Positions 22,514-29,550 of a stretch of 38,917 nucleotides of DNA are shown one piece after another (position 1 is the stretch's first letter; the number at the start of each line of letters is the position of its first letter). The notes beneath the pieces were generated by a model that was not told the origin of the DNA, ran no database searches, and saw only the letters and a program-made list of their open reading frames with translations. A program made the translations under genes and the position numbers. The DNA is from Actinomycetota bacterium (GTDB taxonomy: Bacteria; Actinomycetota; Actinomycetes; Streptosporangiales; Streptosporangiaceae): contig PLIQ01000438.1 in the NCBI GenBank assembly GCA_003140115.1, positions 48,275 to 87,191 on the forward strand, given 5' to 3'.

Positions 22514-23965
22514 ATGACGACATCGACTACTGCTTCCCGATCTGTCCAGTCCGAACCCAGTCCGTCATCGCCCGGCCGGGTGACGTGTAACCCCTGGTCG
22601 GCGCTGATCGTGCTGATGTCCGGGACGTTCATGTTCGTCCTGGATTTCTTCATCGTGAACGTAGCCCTGCCGTCCATCCAGCATGGCCTGCACGCGGGAG
22701 AGGGCGCCATCGAATGGGTGGTGGCCGGCTACGCGATCTCCATCGCAGTCCTGCTGGTGACCGGCGGCCGCCTCGGCGACCAGTTCGGCCGGCGCCGGGT
22801 GTTCGCCCTGGGGATGGCGATCTTCGTCATCACCTCCGCCGGGTGCGCGCTGGCGCCCGATCCGGCTGTGCTGGTCGCGGCCCGGGTGGTCCAGGGGGTC
22901 GGGGCGGCGCTGATGGCGCCGAACATCTTGTCCATCCTCGGCGTGGTCTACACCGGGCCGGCCCGGGTGCGGGCGATCAGCGTGTACGGGATGGTGATGG
23001 GCCTGGCCGCCACTTCGGGCCAGCTCATCGGCGGGATTCTCATCCGCACCGACGTGGCCGGGCTGGGCTGGCGCACGATCTTCTGGATCAACGTGCCCCT
23101 CGGCGTGGCCGCGCTGCTGGCCGCTCCGCGCCTGGTCCCCGAATCCCGCGCGGAGCGCGGGTCCCGGCTGGACCTGACCGGGGTGGTCCTGATCACCGCC
23201 TGCCTGGTCGCGGTCGTGTTGCCGCTGGTCGAGGGGCGGCAGGCGGGCTGGCCGGCCTGGTCCTGGGCGATGCTCGGCGCCGCCGTCCCGCTCGCCGTGG
23301 TGTTCGCCGTTCACCAGCGGCGCAAGGCTGCCCGTGGCGGGACGCCGCTGCTTAACCCGCGGATCTTCGCGTCCTGGCCGCTGCGCGCCGGCCTGTTCAC
23401 CCAGACGGTGTTCTGGTGCCAGCAGGCCGCCGGGTACCTGGTGCTCGGGCTGTACCTGCAGCAGGGACGCGGGCTGTCGCCCCTGGCGGCGGGCGGAGTG
23501 TTCACCTTCCTGGCCGCTGGTTACCTGGCCACGTCGTTCCGGGCCCCGGCGCTGACCATGCGCTACGGCCGCTCGGTGATCGCGGTCGGGGCGCTGATCG
23601 CGGCTCTCGGCGACGCCGCCCTGTACCTGGCCACGGCGCACGCCGGTACCAGCGGACCGGTCGCCTGGCTGTTTCCCGGGCTGCTGCTGCTCGGAGCCGG
23701 CCAGGGGCTGTGCATCACCCCGCTGACCACCACGGTGCTGAGCCACGCCGACCCCGCGACGGCCGGATCGGTGGCTGGGGCCCTGTCCACCGCCCAGCAG
23801 GTCGGTAACTCCGTCGGCGTCGCCGTCACCGGCGTGCTGTTCTTTGGCGCCCTCAGTCACGGATACGCCCTGGCCTTCGAGCGCAGCACGCTGCAGATGG
23901 CAGCGCTGCTCTTGGTGGTGGCCGCCCTGACCCGGCTGATGCCGCGGCGGCGGGCCGCCGCGTAA
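22514..23965 (+). CDS. MFS multidrug transporter, DHA2 (14-span) family
   Basis: This 483-residue proton-driven drug exporter carries in its first span the DHA2 signature FMFVLDFFIVNVALPSIQ. Motif A after span 2 is GGRLGDQFGRRRVF, and the antiporter motif C region is GVGAALMAPNILSILGVVY. The 14 hydrophobic segments extend to LLLVVAALTRLMPRRRAAA. Relatives include EmrB/QacA-type pumps for dyes, quaternary ammonium compounds and antibiotics. The gene follows a BmrR-like regulator and a MerR-type promoter, so it is drug-inducible by inference. The start at ATG 22514 lies where transcription should begin, implying a leaderless mRNA. A strong hairpin follows the stop. Confidence 0.92.
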   Translation: MTTSTTASRSVQSEPSPSSPGRVTCNPWSALIVLMSGTFMFVLDFFIVNVALPSIQHGLHAGEGAIEWVVAGYAISIAVLLVTGGRLGDQFGRRRVFALGMAIFVITSAGCALAPDPAVLVAARVVQGVGAALMAPNILSILGVVYTGPARVRAISVYGMVMGLAATSGQLIGGILIRTDVAGLGWRTIFWINVPLGVAALLAAPRLVPESRAERGSRLDLTGVVLITACLVAVVLPLVEGRQAGWPAWSWAMLGAAVPLAVVFAVHQRRKAARGGTPLLNPRIFASWPLRAGLFTQTVFWCQQAAGYLVLGLYLQQGRGLSPLAAGGVFTFLAAGYLATSFRAPALTMRYGRSVIAVGALIAALGDAALYLATAHAGTSGPVAWLFPGLLLLGAGQGLCITPLTTTVLSHADPATAGSVAGALSTAQQVGNSVGVAVTGVLFFGALSHGYALAFERSTLQMAALLLVVAALTRLMPRRRAAA

Positions 23966-23982
23966 CGGGGGACGGCCCGGCT

Positions 23983-24024
23983 GATGTGCTGCGGGTCCAG
24001 CTAGCTCTGGCCCCGCAGCACATC
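23983..24024 (+). terminator. Strong stem-loop terminator after the DHA2 transporter gene
   Basis: There is a perfect 13-base inverted repeat, GATGTGCTGCGGG (23983-23995) and CCCGCAGCACATC (24012-24024). A further CCAG/CTGG pair extends the stem inside the loop. It starts 18 bases after the transporter stop. There is no T-run, which is common for terminators in high-GC actinobacteria. Confidence 0.8.
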
Positions 24025-24114
24025 GCTGCGTAATCTCTTGGACGTTTTCCGTGATGATGGCATCTTGATTGACGGGGGAAACATTCACCCGAGAGAGCCA
24101 GAAGGACGGGCGAC

Positions 24115-24381
24115 GTGAGCACGTGGTTGTCAATCACTGTGATCGCTGGGGCTCAGGTTATATCGCAGTTGATCAGTGTCGTAGGCGCGATCCGCGAGGA
24201 ACGAGCACGCGCCGCGTCGCACTGCATCCAGATGCAGACGGCGGGGTCCAGTGGCGCCATCCTGTATGAAAGCCTCGAGGACGGGAGCGTCCTGCTGATC
24301 ATTCCGGAATCAGCCGGCCATGAGCGGGCCGCCACGGGCAGGGCCATATCCGGCGCTCTCCGCGAGCAGTCGCTGCCGTGA
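24115..24381 (+). CDS. Small protein with N-terminal hydrophobic helix, first gene of sigma/cNMP trio
   Basis: The protein has 88 residues. Residues about 4-24 (WLSITVIAGAQVISQLISVVGAI) are hydrophobic and could anchor it in the membrane. The rest is short and contains a beta-hairpin-like pattern (SSGAILYESLEDGSVLLIIPESAG). No family was recognised. It is accepted as a gene because its stop overlaps the GTG of the sigma-factor gene by four bases, because a weak purine-rich ribosome site (AGAAGGAC) lies upstream, and because the following two genes are coupled in the same way. A membrane tether or partner for the sigma factor is conceivable but not shown. Confidence 0.6.
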   Translation: MSTWLSITVIAGAQVISQLISVVGAIREERARAASHCIQMQTAGSSGAILYESLEDGSVLLIIPESAGHERAATGRAISGALREQSLP

Positions 24382-24938
24382 ACACGGCGTCGGAGGGGCC
24401 TCCCACACCGCCGGAAGGCCCCTACGAGGACATCGAGGCGCTGGTCCGCGCGACGTACGAAGAGTGCCACAGGGTTGCCTTTCGTATTCTCGGCAGGAAC
24501 GTTGACGCTGAGGACGCGACGCAAAATGCCTACGTCAGGCTGATGCTGAAATGGCTCCGCGTGAGCACATTCGAAACGGCACGACGGCAGCGCGCCTACC
24601 TGTTCAAAGTCGTTACGAACGAAGCCCTGCAGATTATCCGCGCGCGCGACCGTAGACCAGAATACGACGATGCCGACATGGCGGAGAAATTGCAGGTCCC
24701 TGATTACGCAGTGGAGCAGGTGCAGGCACGAGAAGGTCTTCGGCTCGCTTCGCAGGCTATCTACAAGTTGCCTGCGACGTGCCGCAGAGTGATGGTCTTG
24801 TACACGGCCGGTTACGAGTACGGGGAGATAGCAGGAATGCTAGGTATACACGTAAGCACGGTACGCAGCCATATGAGTAACGCAAGGGAATACCTAAAAG
24901 GGGTGTTGCCCGATATCGGGGAGGGGGAAGGGGAATGA
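24378..24938 (+). CDS. Sigma-70 family RNA polymerase sigma factor (ECF-like)
   Basis: The protein has 186 residues. Region 2 reads YEDIEALVRATYEECHRVAFRILGRNVDAEDATQNAYVRLM, with the usual helix and the D-A-E/D-A-x-Q core-binding pattern, then RRQRAYLFKVVTNEALQIIRARDRR. Region 4 is LPATCRRVMVLYTAGYEYGEIAGMLGIHVSTVRSHMSNAREYLK, a complete helix-turn-helix for -35 recognition. No anti-sigma gene with a cytochrome-like or zinc anti-sigma domain follows; instead a cyclic-nucleotide-binding protein gene overlaps its end (ATGA). The GTG start at 24378 lies in the stop of the small upstream gene. Codon use is less GC-biased than in most of the window, which hints at transfer. The target promoters are unknown. 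Confidence 0.88.
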   Translation: MNTASEGPPTPPEGPYEDIEALVRATYEECHRVAFRILGRNVDAEDATQNAYVRLMLKWLRVSTFETARRQRAYLFKVVTNEALQIIRARDRRPEYDDADMAEKLQVPDYAVEQVQAREGLRLASQAIYKLPATCRRVMVLYTAGYEYGEIAGMLGIHVSTVRSHMSNAREYLKGVLPDIGEGEGE

Positions 24939-25495
24939 GCAATGGGACACATCCAGATGCAGCCGATCACGGGGATATTCTCGACCGTATGCATACACAA
25001 GGCAGGCGACGTGATGAAAGAGTCCCTGAATTCGATATAGGGAAGACCCTGCGCCTGGTGCGCGCCGTCCGCGATCTCACCATGCGCGGGGCCGACCCGC
25101 CAACCTTCTGGACCGCCCTCACAACTGCCGAGCAGGGTGACCTGGTATCGACCGCGCAAAAGCGAACCTTTCCAGCTGGTACCGCGCTGATGCGCGAGGG
25201 CGAACGGGCCGATAGCGTGATGGTGATCCTCGACGGGCAGACGAAAGTCTGCATCCAGGAGAGGGGCCGGGAACGGGTCATCGCCGAACGTATGCCTGGC
25301 GACTTTGTCGGCGAGCGCGGCACGGCTCCAGGTGGTGTCCGGTCCGCCACCGTCATCGCGATCGAGCCGGTACTGGCCCTGGTCATAACGACGGAGGACT
25401 TCGCCGTCTTCGCCAGCGAGCATCCCGAGCTGCCAGACATTGTGAAGCAGCAGGTCTACGACCGGGTTACCGGCCCGCCCGATCCTCCCGGGTGA
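24935..25495 (+). CDS. Cyclic-nucleotide-binding domain protein without DNA-binding domain
   Basis: The protein has 186 residues. From about residue 57 it follows the cNMP-binding beta-roll: FWTALTTAEQGDLVSTAQKRTFPAGTALMREGERADSVMVILDGQTKVCI, then the phosphate-binding cassette GERGTAPGGVRSATVIAIE, with Glu127 and Arg136 in the positions that hold the ribose and phosphate of cAMP or cGMP. A short helix ends the protein. No helix-turn-helix follows, so unlike CRP it cannot bind DNA itself. It is coupled to the sigma-factor gene by an ATGA overlap and may regulate that sigma factor in response to a cyclic nucleotide; this is inference. Its 3' end overlaps the convergent sensor gene by 29 bases. 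Confidence 0.85.
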   Translation: MSNGTHPDAADHGDILDRMHTQGRRRDERVPEFDIGKTLRLVRAVRDLTMRGADPPTFWTALTTAEQGDLVSTAQKRTFPAGTALMREGERADSVMVILDGQTKVCIQERGRERVIAERMPGDFVGERGTAPGGVRSATVIAIEPVLALVITTEDFAVFASEHPELPDIVKQQVYDRVTGPPDPPG

Positions 25496-26768
25496 GACGC
25501 TCATCTAGATCAAAGAGGTCGGCTTCGGTGAGGCGTTCTGCGGGCAGTTGCGCCATCAGGTGGAAACCACATCGACACGTGGCGGGCTCGAGCGAGCGAT
25601 CTACCACGCTGACCAGGTCGGCCCGGATCCCGTCTAGGTCGACCGCGTCCTGCAGACGCGCCGCGAACGCAGCCACCGTCTGGTCCGCGTCGTACCGGGT
25701 CCGGTTGAAGCGCCGGTCCACGAGCCGTTGGACCCGGGTTCGCAGCGGGCTGAACAGCGCCGCCGCGACCAGCGTGGCCGCGGCCACCGCCACCGGCGAC
25801 TTGATCTCCAGGACCTGCGTGGCGAGGAGCACCACGCCCGTGTACACCCCGGCCAGCAGTCCGGTCACGATCGCGTAGGCCAGGGTCCGGCTGATGACCC
25901 GGTCGATGTCGTACAGCCGGTACTTCAGGATCGCCACGCCGATCCCGATGGGAAGCGCGGGCACACCGGCAATGGCGGCGTTGCCGATCGCCGACACGAT
26001 CGCGTTGGAATTGTCCGACAGGCTGAGAGCGACGAACCCGCAGGTAATGCTCACGGCGGTCCCGGCCAGCGCCCATTTCACCTGCTGACGGCGTTCGCCG
26101 CTCGACTTCACGAAGCCGGCCAGCTGACGACCCACCGAGGCCAGCAGGCTGACAGCCAGCAGCAAGAAGAACACGTTCTGGACCGCGGCCCACCAGGCCG
26201 TCGCAGCACCCGGGTTGTCGAGGCTGGCGAGTTCTCCACTCGAGTCCACGCTGATGTGATGTCCCGCAATGGCGGCGATCGAGATCTCCCAGGTGCCGCC
26301 GAGGTACACCACGGCTGCGCCCAGGTAGGTCCAGAGCAGCCAGCGCCAGTGACTCGACGGCAGCCGGCCGTCCGGGAACAGCAGGATGGTCAGGCCGAAC
26401 AGGACGAAGGCCGGTCCCCAGCCGGGCTGCAGCAGCAGGGCCAGCCAGCCAAGCGGCAGCCGTCCGTGATGGCGGCCGTAGTCCAGGGTCAGCCACATCG
26501 TGCCCTCGACGCTGAGGATCTCGGACACGCCGATGCCGAGGATGAGCCAGCCCATCGGATTAGCTGGCAAATGCCGGGCGACCACCACGCCCACCGCGGT
26601 GGTGGTCGTGATCAGCACCACGGCCGGGATGTCGCGCAGCGCGAAGATGTGGTTGACCGAGGCGGTCAGGATCGAGGCCGCCAGCAGGGCGATCACCAGG
26701 CCGCCGAGCACGAGCGCGGTCGGCGGAGACGCGAGGCGACGGCGCCCTCGGTGCTCGCTCGCAGTCAT
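25467..26768 (-). CDS. Multi-span membrane sensor lacking a kinase domain
   Basis: The protein has 433 residues. About nine to ten hydrophobic segments fill residues 15-320 (ALVLGGLVIALLAASILTA, LGWLALLLQPGWGPAFVLFGLTILLFPDGRLP, AVQNVFFLLLAVSLLASVG and others). They are followed by ILKYRLYDIDRVISRTLAYAIVTGLLAGVYTGVVLLATQVL and SPLRTRVQRLVDRRFNRTRYDADQTVAAFAARLQDAVDLDGIRADLVSVVDRSLEP. This matches the sensor half of a common group of actinobacterial histidine kinases, in which the GAF-like/kinase part would come next. Here the protein ends after ~55 more residues, with no H-box or ATPase domain. It is either a truncated kinase or a stand-alone sensor. ATG 26768 is chosen for AAAGG with six-base spacing; GTG 26771 is the alternative. 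Confidence 0.75.
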   Translation of the reverse strand: MTASEHRGRRRLASPPTALVLGGLVIALLAASILTASVNHIFALRDIPAVVLITTTTAVGVVVARHLPANPMGWLILGIGVSEILSVEGTMWLTLDYGRHHGRLPLGWLALLLQPGWGPAFVLFGLTILLFPDGRLPSSHWRWLLWTYLGAAVVYLGGTWEISIAAIAGHHISVDSSGELASLDNPGAATAWWAAVQNVFFLLLAVSLLASVGRQLAGFVKSSGERRQQVKWALAGTAVSITCGFVALSLSDNSNAIVSAIGNAAIAGVPALPIGIGVAILKYRLYDIDRVISRTLAYAIVTGLLAGVYTGVVLLATQVLEIKSPVAVAAATLVAAALFSPLRTRVQRLVDRRFNRTRYDADQTVAAFAARLQDAVDLDGIRADLVSVVDRSLEPATCRCGFHLMAQLPAERLTEADLFDLDERLTREDRAGR

Positions 26769-27052
26769 CACAGGCCTTTGCTGATCTGGCGCGTAGACGT
26801 GAGCCAGCCTAGGACGCGAGCGATACGGGATCGTTACGTCGTGCGGAGTGCGGAAACCACGGCCGTTCGGCCAAAACTTCTGCTCGCAGTCCTGTAGCTG
26901 GGCGTACAGCGGGTGGTGAACCGCGCGGCTGGCCCGCCCGTGTATTAGGTCGGGACCACGGGCGGGCGATGACGCCTGCCCGGACGGATAGCAGCCGGAC
27001 GGAACGCGTCGGCTGGACGTGGAAGGCGCTGGCCTTCCGAAAGGGGAGCACG

Positions 27053-28219
27053 GTGAAGTCGCGGAGCCTTGCCAAAATCCTGACCGCCATGATCGGTCTC
27101 GGCCTTACGGCCACTGCCTGTTCATCGACATCGACCTCAAGTTCATCAAGCCTGACGACCCCGACCACGACCCGCACGGCGGCACCGCAGTCGGCCGCGT
27201 TCCTCGGCCAACTGCACGGGCTGACCCAGGTCGCCTCGACGGTTCCGGGCAACGGCGACGTAAACCCGTACGGGGTCGCGGTGGTCCCGACCTCCGGGGG
27301 CCGGCTGACCGCGGGCGACGTCCTGGTCACCAACTTCAACGACAAGGCCAACGTGCAGGGCACCGGGAACACCATCGTCCAGGTTTCCCCGGCCGGCCAG
27401 GCCAGCGTGTTCGCCAGCATCGCCGCGCTGCCGGCCGGCCAGACCTGCCCAGGAGGGATCGGCCTGACCACGGCGCTGGGCATCCTGCCCGGCGGCTGGG
27501 TGATCGTGGGCAGCCTGCCAACCTCTCACGGGGGCGTGCTGCCCGGCCTGGATCCGGCCGGCTGCCTCATCGTGCTGAACGACCAGGGGACGGTGGCGGA
27601 GACGATCACCAATCCCGACATCGTCGGCCCCTGGGACCTCACCGTGAAGTCGAGCGCGACGTCGGCCGAGGTGTTCGTGTCCAACGCGCTGGGCGGCAAC
27701 ACCACCACCCATGACGGCGTGCCGATGACCGGGAACTGCACCGTGGTGCGCCTCGACCTGGCCCTGAGTCCGGCGTCGCCCCCCAAGCTCACCGCCAGCA
27801 CCGTGATCGGCACCGGCTTCCCGTGGCGCGCGAACAAGGCGGCGCTCGTCCTCGCGCCGACCGGCCTGGCCCTGGGCGGCGACGGGACACTGTACGTGGA
27901 CGACACGCAGACCAACTCCGTGTCGGCCATACCCGCGGCGCTCACCCGGACCAGCGCGATCACCGCGGTGGCCGGAACCCTCTCGATAGGCGGCGCACTG
28001 AACGCTCCGCTGGGCATGACCGTGGCGCCCAATGGTGACCTGGTGGTGGTTAACGGCAACAACGGCAACGCGGTCGAGATCACCCCGGCCGGTAAGCAGG
28101 TCGCGACGCGGACGCTGATCAAGAACGGCGCCGGCGACCTGTTCGGCATCATCACCACGCAGCAGGGCCTGCTCATCGCCAACGACGGGACCAACGCGCT
28201 GGACGAGGCGAACATGTGA
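27053..28219 (+). CDS. Secreted lipoprotein with NHL/beta-propeller-like repeats
   Basis: The protein has 388 residues. The N-terminus VKSRSLAKILTAMIGLGLTATACSS is a lipoprotein signal with a positively charged start, a hydrophobic core and a cleavage Cys followed by a Ser/Thr-rich linker. The mature part repeats patterns such as NPYGVAVVPTSGGRLTAGDVLVTNFND, NTIVQVSPAGQASVFASI, GPWDLTVKSSATSAEVFVSNALGG, APTGLALGGDGTLYVDDTQTNSVSAI and APLGMTVAPNGDLVVVNGNNGNAVEITPAG, as in NHL or YncE-type propellers. It is expected on the outer face of the membrane; its ligand or activity is unknown. GTG 27053 is chosen for AAGGGGAG just ahead; an upstream in-frame start would place a basic stretch before the signal. 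Confidence 0.82.
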   Translation: MKSRSLAKILTAMIGLGLTATACSSTSTSSSSSLTTPTTTRTAAPQSAAFLGQLHGLTQVASTVPGNGDVNPYGVAVVPTSGGRLTAGDVLVTNFNDKANVQGTGNTIVQVSPAGQASVFASIAALPAGQTCPGGIGLTTALGILPGGWVIVGSLPTSHGGVLPGLDPAGCLIVLNDQGTVAETITNPDIVGPWDLTVKSSATSAEVFVSNALGGNTTTHDGVPMTGNCTVVRLDLALSPASPPKLTASTVIGTGFPWRANKAALVLAPTGLALGGDGTLYVDDTQTNSVSAIPAALTRTSAITAVAGTLSIGGALNAPLGMTVAPNGDLVVVNGNNGNAVEITPAGKQVATRTLIKNGAGDLFGIITTQQGLLIANDGTNALDEANM

Positions 28220-28227
28220 GCACGACC

Positions 28228-29496
28228 TCAGCCGGACCAGGGCCCCGTTTCCGGGACGCGACCCGCTGACAGGTGCGCGGCCACGGCGGCACAGGACCGC
28301 AGGGTGTCCACCAGGTAGGCGGTGTTCTGCGCGTCCGGCCAGGACGACATCTTGACCACCACGGTGCGGGCGGCCCGGTCGGCGTAGATCAGCTGGCCGT
28401 GGATGCCGAGGCAGACCATGACCGGGCTGCCGGCACCTGGAATGACCCAGAACTGGCTCCGGTACCAGCCGCCGGGCAGCACGTATTCGTTGTCCGTGCG
28501 GGCGAAGGCCTCGCGGACCCCGGGCTCGGGCTGGCGGACGTCGGCCAGCCAGGCCGCCGGGACGACGATCCGGTCCTGGGCCACGCCGTCGTCGACCAGC
28601 ATCTGCCCGAACCTGGCCAGGTCACGGACGGTAGTCGAGATCCCGCCGTCGGGAATGGCCGAGCCGAGCGGGTCGCAGGTGATCTCGGCGTCGGCTTCGG
28701 CGCCGATCGGCTGCCAGATGAGGGCCGAGATGAGGTCGGCGAGCCGGGTCCCGCTAGCCCGCTCGCAGGCCCAGCCGAGCATGTCGCTGTCGGCCGACCG
28801 GTAGCTGAACTCGCCGCCGTGCGGCCCGGCACTGCCCAGGCTGGCCAGGTACGGGTAGGCGCCGGGCGGGTCGCCGGGCTGCGCCGGGCGCCAGCCCATG
28901 GAGCGTTCCATGACCCGGACCTCGGCGTCCAGCGCGGTGTAGGTCTCGTCGAAGGCGACCCCGGTCCGCATGTCCAGCAGGTCCCGGATCGTCGCGCCCG
29001 CGTAACCCGAGCCGCTGACCTCGGGCACGTAGGCGGTCACCGGGGTGTGCAGGTCGAGCAGGCCCCGGTCGGCCAGCACCCCGGCCGCGCACCCGAGGAT
29101 CGACTTCGACACCGACATGAGCAGGTGCCGGGTGCCGGCGGTCATCCCCGCGTGGTACCGCTCGGCAACGACCTGCCCTTCGTGCAGGACGAGGTAGGCG
29201 TCGGTGTAGGTGCCGGCCAGCACGTCCTCCACCGTCGCCGTGCTGCCGTCGACCCGCACCACGACCGGGTTGCCCAGCGGCTGGCCAGCGGGCAGCGGCG
29301 CCGGCGGGCCGGCCGGGATCGGGTGGGTGGGGATGAGCTCGCGCATGTGCTGGAACGCCCAGCGGTTGAACGGGGGATCCTGCCAGTTGGCCAGGGTGAC
29401 CTGGGCCTGCGGCGCCGGAGGGAAGCCGGTCATGAGCTCGGGCGCGCCGTCCCGCGGGAAGGGCGGGATCTGCGGACCGGCGCCGTCTTGGGTCAT
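28228..29496 (-). CDS. Beta-lactamase-fold serine hydrolase, paralog A (NylB-like)
   Basis: The 422-residue protein belongs to the class C beta-lactamase/penicillin-recognising superfamily. The nucleophile motif S128-V-S-K131 occurs in HLLMSVSKSILG and the second motif Y232-R-S234 in FSYRSADSDMLGW. The third-motif region is in VMVCLGIHGQLIYADR rather than a KTG. The N-terminal NWQDPPFNRWAFQHMRELIPT and the whole layout resemble 6-aminohexanoate-dimer hydrolase and related amide or ester hydrolases. No signal peptide is seen, so it is cytoplasmic and unlikely to be a resistance beta-lactamase. It is divergent from a close paralog, with 54 bases between starts. TAAGGT lies seven bases before its ATG, suggesting a leaderless message. 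Confidence 0.88.
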   Translation of the reverse strand: MTQDGAGPQIPPFPRDGAPELMTGFPPAPQAQVTLANWQDPPFNRWAFQHMRELIPTHPIPAGPPAPLPAGQPLGNPVVVRVDGSTATVEDVLAGTYTDAYLVLHEGQVVAERYHAGMTAGTRHLLMSVSKSILGCAAGVLADRGLLDLHTPVTAYVPEVSGSGYAGATIRDLLDMRTGVAFDETYTALDAEVRVMERSMGWRPAQPGDPPGAYPYLASLGSAGPHGGEFSYRSADSDMLGWACERASGTRLADLISALIWQPIGAEADAEITCDPLGSAIPDGGISTTVRDLARFGQMLVDDGVAQDRIVVPAAWLADVRQPEPGVREAFARTDNEYVLPGGWYRSQFWVIPGAGSPVMVCLGIHGQLIYADRAARTVVVKMSSWPDAQNTAYLVDTLRSCAAVAAHLSAGRVPETGPWSG

Positions 29497-29550
29497 GATG
29501 GGCACCTTAATGCACCGGCCGCACCGGGCGCCGTGACCTAGGATGCGGCT

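Noticed and set aside
22565..24133. 522-codon minus-strand open frame opposite the DHA2 transporter
   Set aside because: The translation is rich in Gly, Arg, His and Gln without domain patterns and mirrors the plus-strand membrane protein. It also spans the terminator hairpin.
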